Notes under the pieces: generated by a model
Database searches by the model: none
Told to the model about the DNA's origin: nothing
Seen by the model: only the letters and a program-made list of their open reading frames with translations
Program-made: the position numbers and the translations under genes
Part shown: piece after piece, positions 10,521-21,929 of the stretch
Layout: each line of letters begins with the position of its first letter
Position numbering within the stretch: the first letter of the stretch is position 1
NCBI RefSeq assembly: GCF_030272615.1
Contig: NC_081407.1
Location: forward strand, 316,724,456-316,788,455
Origin: Cryptomeria japonica
Lineage: Eukaryota > Streptophyta > Pinopsida > Cupressales > Cupressaceae
DNA length: 64,000 nucleotides
Reading direction: 5' to 3'

Positions 10521-11576
10521 ATGGTTGTACTTCTAAAAATAAAATTCAGACATAGAGATGGAAAAACCCCTTTTGATGATCGGAAATTTCGGAGGACCAA
10601 GAGGGGGCGTCTTGGTCCCGACAATCGGCCCCTGCTATTTTTGGCAGTTTTTGCAAGACAACTCCAAATCAACTTATATTACTCACATCTAGGTGTATGA
10701 CAGAATCCCGAACCTGTAGCTCACTATTTCCACATGTTTTGTCTTCAATTTCAGCATTCTACTTATTTTAACAATTCAACTTACAAAAGAGGAAAACCCA
10801 AATCAATCCAATCCACTCAGCATTCAGTCCTTGTCTCATTTAGGATTGGATCTAGTGGATTCTCTTCCCTCTTTTGAATGTAAAGGTTTTCCAAGTGAAA
10901 TTGATTTGGTGATTTCTCCCTCCTATATTTCAAATTGCCAAATCAAATTTTCCCCTTTACAAAGCCATAATAAAATAAAAGCCTTAAATATTAAACAATA
11001 AATAATTATCAAATAATTAATTAAACAATAAATCAATTAAACCAAATAAATAATTAAATTAAATTAAATAAATATTAACCATTAAATCCACAAGGCCTAA
11101 ATCAAATAATAATAAATCACTCAATAATATTAATTAACCAAACTATATAATAAATTAATTTAACCTAAAATAAACTATATTAATCAAACATTAATTAATC
11201 AAATACTCACAACGCCACAAGATGACCACCACTTGACACACTAGCACGATGATTCGTGCCAAAACAATTGACTAACAAGGATGACAACCTAAACCATTGC
11301 TTTGCGCCAAAATAATTGACTAACGAGTGTGTAGAGGAAACTCATGCCATCTCCAAAAACTTGCCATTGGGATTGAGACACGCTCAGACCTATGAAGCCA
11401 GGTGGAGTTGATGTCTAGTACCTACTATCCTGCAACCACCAATAACCACAATACAACATACACAATAATATATCATAATTAAACCAATAAGATAGAGAAT
11501 CATAATGACGTATCCTACTCACAATGAGTGATATGACATCATCCCTACCCTGAAGACACTAGAAGACAATCACAAT
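10521..11576. other. Unassigned, AT-rich spacer
   Basis: No gene recognised. From about 10,970 to 11,200 it is mostly AATTAATTAAAT-type sequence resembling the AT-rich part of the G1 and G2 LTRs, so it may be an old LTR fragment of that family. The last five bases before G2, ACAAT (11,572-11,576), would be its target duplication. Confidence 0.3.
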
Positions 11577-12709
11577 TGTATACACATAAAATTGGCTATG
11601 AGCAATTAAATAAATATTTTATATTTATTTAATAATTATTCTTCTATTAAATAGTTAATTTGAAAAGATTAATTTACTTAATTCGTTTCATATTCTTCTT
11701 TTAATTAATTTAATTAAAATATTTTATTAATTAATTCATATTCCTTTCTTCTAATCAATTAATTAAATATCTTATATTTAATTATTCTTTTATCCACTAT
11801 CATATGGTCTCATCAATTAAATAATTTCTTAATTATTTAATCTCCCTTTTCCAACTCCCCTCATCTCCACATCATTTCTTCTTTGCCAACTCATCAATCA
11901 TGTGGCTAAAGATATTAATATTTTTAATATTAATATGCATCATTATCTTCAACATTCATTCTACTCTTCAAATAATGTGTACGTACACACATTCCTCAAC
12001 CTCCCTATATTCTCTTCAACCTTCCTACATCTTTGGAGGAAGTTGAGTCCACTTGTCCTCTTATTCCTAAATCTTCTCCAACTATCCTATATTCTCTCAG
12101 TCTTCATTCTTAGTCAAGGTGAGATGAATGACACTTGGCTTCTCCTTCCATCTTTTCCTCCATCCTATAGGTGTAGGAGGAACATCTTTCACCTTTCTCT
12201 CTCACATCTCAACCTCTTGCTCATAGCCATCCAAATTGCAAGATTTAATCATGATCGATGATCTCTGCCACCTAAGCTTATGCACTCAAAAATCTATAAA
12301 TAGAGGTCTCCTAAGCCTTTTTTAAAACTAATAGCTAATCACATAGTCTTCATTTTGCACCCGTGAGTTTTGAGTTTAAAAGCAAGTTAGCATTTTAGGA
12401 GTTTTATCATAGCATATCATTATCTTTGCATATTAGCTTAATATCATTTAGTATATCAATAAACAACCAATTATCTGTCCATTCTTAAGATGCCATCTTG
12501 GAAGCTACTAGTGCTTGTTTGAGAGCAAAATCATCTGCAACCAATAACAATGGGGTTAGGACACAATGAGACATAATTCATGAAGGTATAACAATTTCAT
12601 TTGCTTTTCTATTTCATGTTGTTTCATTGGTTGAAACTTGAGTTATATTTGCATGACAGACTAATGAGTTTGGAGGTTTAATCTCTGAGGTGAAACTTAA
12701 GTGGGTACA
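11577..12709 (+). mobile_element. G2/G3: 5' LTR (1133 bp) of an Ogre/Tat-type gypsy element
   Basis: Starts TGTATACACATAAAATTGG and ends GTGGGTACA six bases before a primer-binding site. The start matches the G1 LTR. It has an AT-rich 5' part, a TATA box at 12,295-12,303 and a leader with AGCGC repeats downstream. The coding part assigned to it is broken: gag N-terminal half at 21,930-22,781 and the rest from about 58,863 to the right edge. The 3' LTR is outside the window. Confidence 0.75.
12295..12303 (+). promoter_or_regulatory. TATA box of the G2 LTR
   Basis: TATAAATAG about 410 bp before the LTR end, in the same context as in G1 (CTATAAATAGAG). Confidence 0.6.
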
Positions 12710-12714
12710 TTTTT

Positions 12715-12733
12715 TGACGCCCACCGTGGGGCT
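12715..12733 (+). other. G2 primer-binding site, tRNA-Lys type
   Basis: TGACGCCCACCGTGGGGCT follows the LTR end. TGGCGCCCACCGTGGGGCT would be the complement of the plant tRNA-Lys(CTT) 3' end including CCA (from memory); the single difference is G to A at the third base. A primer site of this type is common in plant gypsy elements. Confidence 0.75.
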
Positions 12734-14436
12734 GAGGCCTCGCACTTATCCTTCTAATATCATGTCTTATTCTTGTAGAAGTCAATTTAACGCATTTGTA
12801 ACTCAATTTCACGCTTTTGTGCACTCTAACAATTCATTTACTTAACAGGACACCACTTTTATTGCTTTGGTTAACACATATTTTAAATAGGCTATCGCTT
12901 TTGATGTTAAATTCACGCATTTAAGCAACAATTTAGCGCATTTGTGATGCAAGACAATGCATTTGATCTGTAGAATAGCGCTTTCATGGCTTAGAATCAC
13001 ACATTTATAGTTTTAGCACTTCTATTCTGTTAGTCTACAAAAAAATTCAAATTTTGATTTCTCAGCTAACATACTTTTGCAGGTTCGGCTGTCCAAGATC
13101 AGATTTCGAAAAGTACTGATTCGTGTGCATGCAGGGTTTATTTTGAGCAATTTTCCATGCATTTCCTCACTTAGTTTAATTAGGAGTACTTTGGGAAGTA
13201 AAGACTCATACATGCTTCACCTAGTTTAATTAAAAGGGTAAATGAATAGCATGCAACTTGCATCATGTGTTTTCAATAAGATAGTTGCACATAGGTAATC
13301 TAAAAGGTGAAAGAAAATTTTTGTACCTCGCTAGTTTGAAAGTAGTAGATGAGTATGTTCTCACCCTAATATGGTGATCATAAAACTAGACCTAATTTCA
13401 TTTTCATGTTTTGCCTTTAGAGGGCCTTCCTTCCTGAGCTTCCTTGAGGGGGGCAGTGAGAGGGGAACGACCCAAGTGGAACGGGCTAATACCGAGTCCT
13501 TCCGATCCACTCTAAATAAATCATGTTTGTGACAAAATTCATAGACAACATGTGTTTATTATTTCATACCGACACTATGTTTCCCCATAAACCCTATGGA
13601 GCATAACCTCTATAGGCTAGGAACCTTCTATATTTATAGAGTGTAAAGTCTCGCATGTATGGCCACATGATCGAAAACCCTTACTAAAAACCATTTGTAT
13701 TAGCTGCCAAAATCCTTCTAGTTGTTGGCGCAGGAGGTCGGACCTTTGAAGTTGCTCACACACATACGGTTCTTAGTAGAGATATGAAGTTTTCCATGGG
13801 GAGTTTTCATGGAAACTGGTGCTTGGCTGCCTCGAAGAAGTGAGTGCCGAGGGTGGAGCCAGTGGGGTCAAGCACCTAAATATCTGCTATGAATAGCGTA
13901 GCCTTGGGGGAAACCCCATGTGAGATTCAACAACTACTGTCTTGGCCTACCAAAGGACTTGTGCTTGCTTGTGCACTTTGCTTTCCAAACATTGTGTCTT
14001 TTGTGTTTGCAAACTGTTCTCAAAATGGTAAAAAATCATCATCCTAAAATGAGTCAAAAATCTGAGAACTTGCTGGAAATTTGAGAAATTCTTTAAACAC
14101 AGTCAGAATCACGCATTTTTTACGCATAACAATACATTTTTTGTGCATAACGATGATTTTGATAAAAAATATAGCGCTTTTGACCTTTAAAATTGTGCAT
14201 TTGCTCAACAAAACAACACTTTTACAACTAAAACAACATGTTTACACCTTAGTTTAATGCTTTTACAGCGTAGAGTAGAGTTTCCATTCAATAGAGCAGC
14301 ACATTTGTTGGGCAGGTTAGCGTTTTTGAGCAAAAGGTTAGCACATTTATTTTCCCATATTTGAAACAGTGAGCACTTCCACATATTAGACCAAAATTTC
14401 AAAATGATCTTCAGATATCCTTTTTAGAGTAGATGT
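12734..14436 (+). other. G2 leader, left part
   Basis: No supported gene. Two clusters of short repeats lie at 12,785-13,020 and 14,095-14,355, with motifs such as CACGCATTT, TAGCGCTTT, AGCACATTT and ACGCTTTTG. These are the plus-strand counterparts of the cluster in the G1 leader. The leader is cut at 14,437 by element A and resumes at 21,310. Confidence 0.5.
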
Positions 14437-15914
14437 TGTTGGCATAACTGATGGAGATGATGATGAGATGAGAAGATGACATGATTGTTGGCATAACTGA
14501 TGGAGATGATGATGAGATGAGAAGATGACTTGTAAAGTTGATATGAGGAGATTATTGGCTTGATGATGATGATGATATATTTGTAATAGGATGTTTGATG
14601 ACTTTATTTGTGTTTTCATTGATGGCAACCATGTTTTCTTAGTCATCTAAGTCATCTAGACCTACCGGTATAGCCTAACCAGTAGTGGAACCGGTTGACA
14701 TAACCGTAAAGAGGAACAAAGCAATTATCAAGTAACCGGTATAGACGATTAGTGAATAGTTAGATGTTGTGGTTTAACAAGAGTGTTGAAGACAGGAACA
14801 TGCACTTATGTTGAAAATTGCATAAATAGATTCAATATATTGAGTGAGTTATGATTGACTGTTGTGAACTCCGTTAAGAAGAATGTATATCGGTAACAAA
14901 TCTTTAATCGATAATGATTTAAGGTTTGGTGGTGGATCTTATCATGATCATAACTTAGTGATGACGTGTTAGAATTCATGTGTAATGATAAGATGGTGTT
15001 TGAGCGCGTATAAGGATCAGATTTCTTGGGAAACAACAAAGTGCTTAGTAGTATGTAACAAGGGTTTGATTGTTTATCAAATTGATGTGCGATGCTCATT
15101 CAACGATGGAAATCATATAAAAAATAAATTTAATGATCTTTAATGATATATAATGTAAATGTATTATATCTTGTTGATGTAATTAGGGTTTGTAGCTACC
15201 CTAACTGAAAAGTGTATTTAGGGCTAGTTGGAGAAGAGTTTTTGTGTCGGTGATTTGAGAAGAAGGTCTTGCTGAACCAGATTGAAGTGTCTGCATCTGT
15301 GTAGCAGAGTTGTGCTGAAAATAATCTATATTAACAAGCAAGGAAGTATTGTGATGAGATCATCTGCCCTGTTGTTCCCTAATAGTTACAGCAGTCTGAA
15401 ACCCCTTAATCGGGTAGATCCTAACAGGTCTTATATTGTAAATCCCTTTACTGAGTGCCTCATTAACTTGAGTTTTAAATCCTTTAACAAGGTTACTCCT
15501 AACAGGGTAGAGCTCCTAAGAGAGCTAAGGCAAAATACCTTAACCGGGTGACTCCTAACAGGGTCTGCTCTTAACCGATCATATTGTAAGCTCTTAACCG
15601 GACTAGGCCTTTAATCGGGTGCATTCCAAAAGAGTGCAAATATTTTGTGGGTGCTAATTCCCATAAAGGTTTTTCCCATCTATGTTTCCATGTGAAAAAT
15701 CTTTGTGTTCATATGGTGGTTGCATTGTTGATTTGAGCATTTGATATCATTACTTTGTTTGCATGTTGATGAACACTTGAATGAATGGTTTTTTAAATCA
15801 GCTTAGCGAATTGTTTAAGTAGTTACCGATAAAGGTTTTTGAAGTGTTGCAGAATTGTTTTACTACTAATTCACCCCCCACCTCTCAATAGTAATCGGAT
15901 CCTCATTATAACAA
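14437..15914 (+). mobile_element. Element A 5' LTR (1478 bp)
   Basis: TGTTGGCATAACTGATGG to CTCATTATAACA, followed after AT by the primer site. The first 49 bp are tandemly repeated (14,437-14,485 and 14,486-14,534). It carries an array of TTAACCGGGT, CTAACAGGGT and CTAACAAGGT motifs at about 15,395-15,620, then the end block TTCACCCCCCACCTCTCAATAG. The copy at 19,859-21,309 is similar throughout. Confidence 0.85.
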
Positions 15915-15916
15915 TT

Positions 15917-15928
15917 GGTATAAGAGCC
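15917..15928 (+). other. Element A primer-binding site (initiator tRNA-Met type)
   Basis: TGGTATAAGAGC, one base off TGGTATCAGAGC, the usual Ty1/copia site complementary to initiator tRNA-Met. It starts two bases after the LTR end. Confidence 0.75.
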
Positions 15929-15976
15929 TAATTCCCTTAAATGCTTAACCACTTGGGAAGTATCTCTAAGGCTAAC

Positions 15977-17317
15977 ATGGGGGAAGGTTCAATGAGTTAC
16001 ATAGAACTTTCAAACAGACTTGCAGAATCTGAAGAAGCCCTTGGTGAACTAAAGGTCAAGTACAAAGCTTCATTGGCTAAGAGAAGAGAGATGGCTGAGC
16101 AGTTGTTGGAACTTAGTGAAAACAATTCATCTGAGGAAGAAAACATTGATGCCTTGTCTAATGAGGTGGACAAGTTGATTAATGATAAGATAAATCTAAG
16201 GAGATAGTTGGAAGCCCTTACCATCAGGATCAACCAAGAGTTGGAAGCTAGGAGGATAGTTGAAGACACAATAAGAGATAAGGAGCATGAGATTGTTAAG
16301 CTAAACTGGGAGATTGGTACCTTGCATGCACATCTTCATGAGGAAAAGGAAGAAAAAGAGGAAATACAAGCTGATCTAGACATGGATATGTCTCTTAGAG
16401 AAAGTCTCACAAAGAAGAATGAGGAACTTACCAAGGAGTTGGCTGATGCAAATGAGTTACTAGCTAAATTCAACAAGAGCACTGCTATGCTTGATGAGAA
16501 GATTCAGAAACAAAGGCAGAAAGGAGATACACATGGCTTGGGATACACAACCTTTGAATAAGGAGAGCCATCTGGTACCAAGGTCACCATGCATGAAGCC
16601 AAATTCGCACCAAAGGCCAAGAAGAACACCAGTAAGAGAACATGCAAACCAGTATGTCTTAACGGTCATAAGGTAGGTCATACTATAAATATTTGTACAA
16701 GTAGATCCGGTACTTTTGATGGATATAGACCTAATGTATATGAAGGATATAATCCTAGTACTTTTGATGGATATTGCTTCAATTGCAACAAGTATGGGCA
16801 TAGAGTTGTTGAGTGCAGATCAAGGGTGAACAATCAGAGATCTTACATGGATCAAAGGTCTAATGGTAAATGACAAAGATCTTACAATGACTGGAGAAAC
16901 CCTACTTGGCAGAGATCTTACAATGACCGGAGGAACCCTACCTAGAAGAGACCTTATGTGAACCGGTCTAGTCCATATGATATGGAGAATAGATGGAATG
17001 TGACATCTTCAATCTGTCACAACTTTGGTCATGTAGCTATGAATTTCTAGAGAAGAACTGGTAGAGGCAATGTTGGACCCCAGAGAGCATCTGGAATGGC
17101 ATGTTTCCACTGTCACAAACTGGGACACATTGCAAGATTTTGTAGAGCTAGAATGAACAAACCGGTTAATTTGTCTATTGACTAGAAAGGAAAGAAGGTA
17201 GATGTGAAATAAACCAGAAGTGAGATTAATAAGATATAGAAGAAGAAAAGTGAGGAGAAACCATCAGAGGACTCATATTCTTCACCTAGTGTGGAGAACC
17301 CCTCACCAGAAAACTAA
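15977..17317 (+). pseudogene. gag: Element A gag-like protein (coiled coil plus zinc knuckles)
   Basis: One frame of 447 codons from ATG at 15,977 to TAA at 17,315, interrupted by stops at 16,205 (TAG), 16,559 (TAA), 16,871 (TGA) and several later ones. Residues 1-190 form a Glu/Lys-rich coiled coil. Zinc knuckles follow: CLNGHKVGHTINIC is degraded, CFNCNKYGHRVVEC and CFHCHKLGHIARFC are intact CCHC motifs. Between them Tyr/Asn/Arg-rich segments repeat RSYNDWRNP-like units. The protein is homologous to the element B gag over its whole length and has almost the same length (448 residues in B). It is unlike the usual copia gag seen in element C. It would bind element RNA; the coiled coil would assemble particles (inference). 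Confidence 0.75.
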
Positions 17318-17772
17318 GCTATGTATGAAGCTTAGGGGGATCATATTGTCAGATCCATTTTCAGACCCACTAAATGGTGTGCAATAAGTCAAATCTGCAT
17401 ATTTTGATGCAATATGATGTTATGAAGTGATTTTGAATTGGTTACATCTCAAACTGGTAAATTGGATGAGATATGTGAACCGGTAGCAAGTTCTAGAGTT
17501 GAACGGTGATTAGGGTATGTTCAACCGGTTTAGAAAAAGACAAATAAAAAGGTGTTTTACAGTCTCATTTCTCACCTAGCATTTTTGAGAGCACATCTAG
17601 AGAGTGATAGGAACATAGAAGAGATTTTGATTGCTACTATGGCGAAGTTCATAAAGGATTGTGAATATTTGTGGAAAAGTGAATCGGTGGAAGAGCATTC
17701 AGATCGGAAACCCTAGTTGCGAAGAAATATGATGATACCAACAAGTCAGATGCAATAGATGAATAGAAGATA
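17318..17772 (+). other. Element A gap between gag and pol, with an ORF2 remnant
   Basis: The position corresponds to the 440-bp spacer between gag and ORF2 in element B. It contains ATTTCTCACCTAGCATTTTT, similar to ATTTCTCACTATCTGG in B. A 25-codon frame starts at an ATG at 17,639 and stops at 17,714. After that the sequence becomes C-type pol. I read this as the breakpoint where an ORF2-like region was replaced by pol. Confidence 0.45.
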
Positions 17773-19521
17773 GTGATCATTGAACCAAAAGTTCAAAATG
17801 ATGTTGAGCAGAACAGTGTGGAGGATGCAGCTCAACCAGAAGAAGAAGAGGCTTCTACATCAAAACCGATTATACCTAGATATGTAAAGTCAAATCACTC
17901 TACAGATCAGATAATTGGAGACATGAATTTTGGAGTACAAACAAGAAGAAAGATCAAAGAAAGTGCTTGTCTAATTTCCACGGTTGAACCTAAGACAGTG
18001 AGGGAAGCTCTCAAGGATGATGTTTGGATAAAGGCTATAAATGAAGAGATTGATCAAATAGAGAAGAACAACACTTGGTCACTTGTCCCCAAACTAGCTG
18101 ATAAAAATGTGACTGGTACTAAGTGAGTTTTTAGAAACAAACTGAATGAAGATGGTGAAGTGATTAGGTGTAAGGCTAGACTAGTTTGCAAAGGATATGC
18201 ACAAGAAGACAGTGAGGATTATGGAGAAACCTTTGCACCGGTTGGTAGACTTGAAGGAGTAAAAATGCTACTTGCATTTGCAACATTCAAGGGATTCAAG
18301 GTTTACCAAATGGATGTTAAGTCTTCATTTTTTAATGGAATTCTAGAAGAAGAGGTTTACATTGAACAACTAGATGGGTTTGCATTGAGTGAAGACAAGG
18401 ACATGGTGTGGAAACTTCATAAAGCTTTATATGGATTATGGCAAGCTCCAAGGACATGGTATGAGAGACTCCATTCACACCTGATAAAGATTGGATTTCA
18501 AAGAACCAGTGAGGACAACAACATTTACCTAAAGACAGAAGGAGACAAGTTATTGATTGCAGAAGTGTTTGTAGATGATGTCATATTTGGAGGAGATGAT
18601 GACATGAGTTTAACTTTTGCAGAAGAAATCAAAAAGGAATTTGAAATGTCTTTGATAGGTGAAATCAAAATTTTCATTGGTTTGCAGGTCCAACAGATGA
18701 AAGGAGGAATCTTTATCAACCAGTCCAAATATGTGAAGGAGGTATTGAAAACCTTTGGAATGGAAGACTATAAACCGATTGGAACACCTATGGTTACTGG
18801 TTGCACATTATCCAAAGAAGATGATTCAAATCTAGTGGATGAAACTAGGTATAGATTAATGATTGGTAAACTACAATATGTTGTTCATAGCAGACGAGAT
18901 ATTGCCCATGCAGTTGGTATAGTGGCTAGATTTCAGAAAAGTCCTAAAGAGACTCATATGGTGTCAGTGAAGAGAATTTTCAAGTATCTTAGAGGAACTA
19001 TTAATTATGGATTACGGTATACATACAAAGGAAACTTATCTTTGAAGGTGTTCATAGATGTTGGTTGAGCAGGTAATATAGATGACCAGAAGAGCACAAC
19101 CGGTGGTGCATTCTTTCTAGGAGGAAGACTAGTATCCTGGACTAGTAAGAAACAAAGTTGCATTTCTCAGTCTACAACAGAAGCAGAGTATGTGGCTACA
19201 TCTATGAACGATACTCAAGCAATATGGATGAGACATGTATTGGAAGGATTCAAGGAGACTGTGATAGAACTGGTGGTCATATATTTTGATAATAGAAGTG
19301 CAATAAGTATTTCAAAAAATCTTGTATTGCATGCTAGAACAAAGCATATTGAACTGAAGTATCATTTTCTAAGGGAAAGAGTGCAGGAAAAGAAAGTCAG
19401 GATGGATCATGTGTCAAGTAACGAGTAGTTGGTTGATATCTTCACTAAGCGATTGCCTAAAGTGACCTTTGAGTATCTCAGAGGCAAATTAGGGGTTATA
19501 CCTTTGTCAAAGGTTAACTAA
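17773..19521 (+). pseudogene. pol: Element A reverse transcriptase and RNase H
   Basis: A single frame of 583 codons with three internal stops (18,124 TGA, 19,066 TGA, 19,426 TAG), each at a place where the C homologue has Trp or Gln. RT motifs in order: [50 protein letters not shown], and the active site EVFVDDVIFGG (copia normally Y-V-D-D). Then IGKLQYVVHSRRDIAHAVG, and RNase H with QKSTTGG, SQSTTEAEYVA, IELKYHFLRERVQ and VDIFTKRLP. Integrase and protease that should precede it are missing; the frame begins only about 60 codons before the usual RT start. The enzyme is dead because of the stops, but the frame is otherwise kept. Confidence 0.9.
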
Positions 19522-19845
19522 GATGTTGTTGCAACATCAATCCAGTGGACTAATTGAAGATATTTCACTATGAATTAATGAGAAAAGGGCTAATCCTCAG
19601 GGGGGGCAGCAAAGATGAAGAAAAAACTAGCATCAAAAGATGAATTTGACACTTTGCACTTTTGGCATTATTGTCAAAGGGGGAGAAGAAAATTAAATGA
19701 GGAGAAGAACAGTGAATAACAAAAAGAGAAGAACTGATAAAGGGAGAAGATCAAGTACAACAGTCATAATAGTTAGAGTTCCAGTATTACATGATGAGAT
19801 TTTGGTGAAATTTTGGTATTGCTATTTTGGTGTTTCCATCAATAC
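19522..19845 (+). other. Element A 3' untranslated region
   Basis: Non-coding between the pol stop and the polypurine tract. It contains CAGGGGGGGCAGCAAAGATG and TTGTCAAAGGGGGAGAAGAA, also found after pol in element C and after ORF2 in element B, a further link between the three. Confidence 0.5.
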
Positions 19846-19858
19846 CAAAGGGGGAGAT
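19846..19858 (+). other. Element A polypurine tract
   Basis: CAAAGGGGGAGAT directly abuts the 3' LTR start TGTTGG at 19,859. Elements B and C have the same tract in the same place. Confidence 0.85.
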
Positions 19859-21309
19859 TGTTGGCATAACCAATGGAGATGATGATAATGAGATGAGAAG
19901 ATGGCCAGATTGTTGGCATAATTGATGGAGATGATGATGAGATGAGAAGATGAATGGTAAAGTTGATATGAGGAGATTATTGTCTTGATGATGATGATAT
20001 ATTTATAATAGCATGTTTGATGACTTTATTTGTGTTTTCATTGATGACAACCATGTTTTCATAGTCATCTAAGTTATCTATACCTACCGGGAGTGGAACC
20101 GGTTGATAGTAAGGTAAATAGGAACAAAGCGATGATCAATTAACCGGTACGGATGATTGGTAAAGAGTTAGACATTGTGGTTTTACAGGAGTGTTGAAGA
20201 TAGGAACATGCACCTATGTTCCAAACCGCATCAGCAGATTCAGTGTATTGAGTGAGTTATGGTTGATTGTTGTGAACTCTATGAAGAAGAATGTATACTG
20301 GTAATAGATCTTTCACCAATAATGATTTAAGGTTTGGCGATGGATCTTATCATGATCATAACTTAGTGACGACGTGTCAAAATCTGTGTGTAATGATAAG
20401 ATGGTGTTTAAGCACGTACAAGGATTATATTTCTTGGGAAACAAAAAAGTTCTTAGTAGAATGTAATAAGGGTTTGATTGCTTATCAAATCGATGTGCGG
20501 TGATCATTCAACGACAAAAATCATCTAATTTGTTTTTGTAATGATCTGTAATGTAAATTCATTGTATCTTGTTGATTTAATTAGGGTTTGTAGTCTCCCT
20601 AACTAAAAAGTGTATTTAGGGCTAGTTGGATAAGAGTTTTTGTATTGGTGATTTGAGAAGAAGGTGTTGCCAAACCAAATTTAAGTGTCTGCATGTGTGT
20701 AGTAGAGTTGTGCTGAAAAGGATTTGTACTAGCAAGCAAGGAATTGTTGTGATAAGATCATTTTCCCTATTGTTCCCTAACAGTTACAGCAGTCTGAAAT
20801 CCCTTAACTGGGTAGATCCTATCAGGTCTTATATTGTAAATCCCTTCACCGAGTGGATCATTAAATTCAGTTTGAAATCTTCTAACAAGGTTACTCCTAA
20901 CAGGGTAGAAATCCTAACAGGGCTAAGGCAAAATCCCTTAACCAGGTGACTCCTAACAGGGTCTTCTCTTAATTGGGCATATTGTAAGCTCTTAATTGGG
21001 CTAGGCCTTTAACCGGGTGCATTAAAAATGAGTGCAAATATTTTGTGGGTGCTAATTCCTACCATGGTTTTTACCATTTGGGTTTCCACGTGAAAATTCT
21101 CTATGTTCATATGGTGGTTGCATTGTTGATTTGAGCATTTGATATCATTACTTTATTTGCATGTTGATGAACACTTGAATGAATGGTTTCTTAAATCAAC
21201 TTAGCATATTGTTTAAGTAGTTACCGGTAAAGGTTTTTGAAGTGTTGCAGAATTGTTTTACTATTGATTCACCCCCCCTCTCAGTAGTAACCAGATCCTC
21301 ATAATAACA
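19859..21309 (+). mobile_element. Element A 3' LTR (1451 bp)
   Basis: TGTTGGCATAACCAATGG to CTCATAATAACA. It also carries the duplicated terminus (second copy at 19,911). Differences from the 5' LTR are mostly single transitions and small indels. The sequence after it is G2 leader. Confidence 0.85.
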
Positions 21310-21620
21310 AATTTGTCTTCAAGTATCACACGTCTTCAAGCTAGTCAATCGATTAACTTATCAATCAAATAGGATTTTTTCCAAAAGTTTTCATAAGCAT
21401 AAAACATCCAACAAGTTAGCGATTCAACCATCTCAAGTGCAAATCAATATCATTATCAGTTTCATATCAGGATATATCAAATCTTTTATCACGAAACTTG
21501 ATCATATTAACCTTTGTTCATTATCTTGGATATATCATTCTTCTTTTAACCTAGGTTTTATCAAAATCCATATTGCACTCACATTGGAATCAAACAACTT
21601 GAAAATCATTAAATGATCAT
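21310..21620 (+). other. G2 leader, right part
   Basis: Non-coding; resumes the leader after element A and leads to the conserved leader ORF. No motif stands out. Confidence 0.4.
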
Positions 21621-21893
21621 ATGACTTTTAGATATTGCCTAAACAAGAGAAAACCAAGTTGGAAGGCTATCTTAAAGAAGAGGAAATTCTTATACATCAA
21701 TCGCAAAATCTTACTAAAACATAGAACTTTCCTACACCGTTTTCATCACTATTTATGTGGTTACGAAACAGAGTTTGACGAAGAACTTTTGCAAGCACGT
21801 GCCTTTCAACAAAAAGATGCCTTATCACAATGCACTAATAAAAGTGGTAAAATCAACAAAGCTTATCTTGCTTACCTTTTGACTTGCATTTAG
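21621..21893 (+). CDS. G2 leader ORF upstream of gag, homologous to the G1 ORF
   Basis: A 90-codon frame with no internal stop, very basic at its N-terminus (LNKRKPSW, KKRKFLYINRKIL). It aligns without gaps to 61 residues of the G1 frame at about 786-1003 (minus strand), with 31 identities counted by eye; the most conserved blocks are RKF-YINR, HR-FL, EFD and GKIN. In both elements it lies just before gag. That an otherwise broken element keeps this frame open, and that two elements with different LTR bodies and primer sites share it, suggests it was once translated. No known domain is apparent. It could be the extra ORF of Ogre-type elements or the N-terminal exon of gag. Confidence 0.55.
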   Translation: MTFRYCLNKRKPSWKAILKKRKFLYINRKILLKHRTFLHRFHHYLCGYETEFDEELLQARAFQQKDALSQCTNKSGKINKAYLAYLLTCI

Positions 21894-21929
21894 AAAATCA
21901 AAAACTTGAGAAGTTCAAATCAATCACAT

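Larger units (their letters stand above)
14437..21309 (+). mobile_element. Copia-like element A, complete from LTR to LTR, chimeric
   Basis: Order: 5' LTR (14,437-15,914), primer site, coiled-coil/zinc-knuckle gag, 300-bp non-coding gap, 25-codon remnant, RT and RNase H, polypurine tract, 3' LTR (19,859-21,309). The gag is of the same type as in element B, whereas the RT/RNase H belongs with element C. Protease and integrase are absent. Flanks are GATGT on the left and AATTT on the right, so there is no target duplication I can see; either it has decayed or the element is a recombinant of two copies. Confidence 0.8.

Noticed and set aside
10437-10700. Overlapping ORFs on both strands (87 and 75 codons)
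   Set aside because: No similarity, no start context, located in or next to an LTR.
11902-12261. 119-codon plus-strand ORF
   Set aside because: Lies wholly within the G2 LTR, upstream of its TATA box, with low-complexity Leu/Ser/Phe content.
14400-21330. TCTTCAGATATC / TCTTCAAGTATCA similarity on both sides of element A as a flank duplication
   Set aside because: Too short and imperfect to separate from chance.
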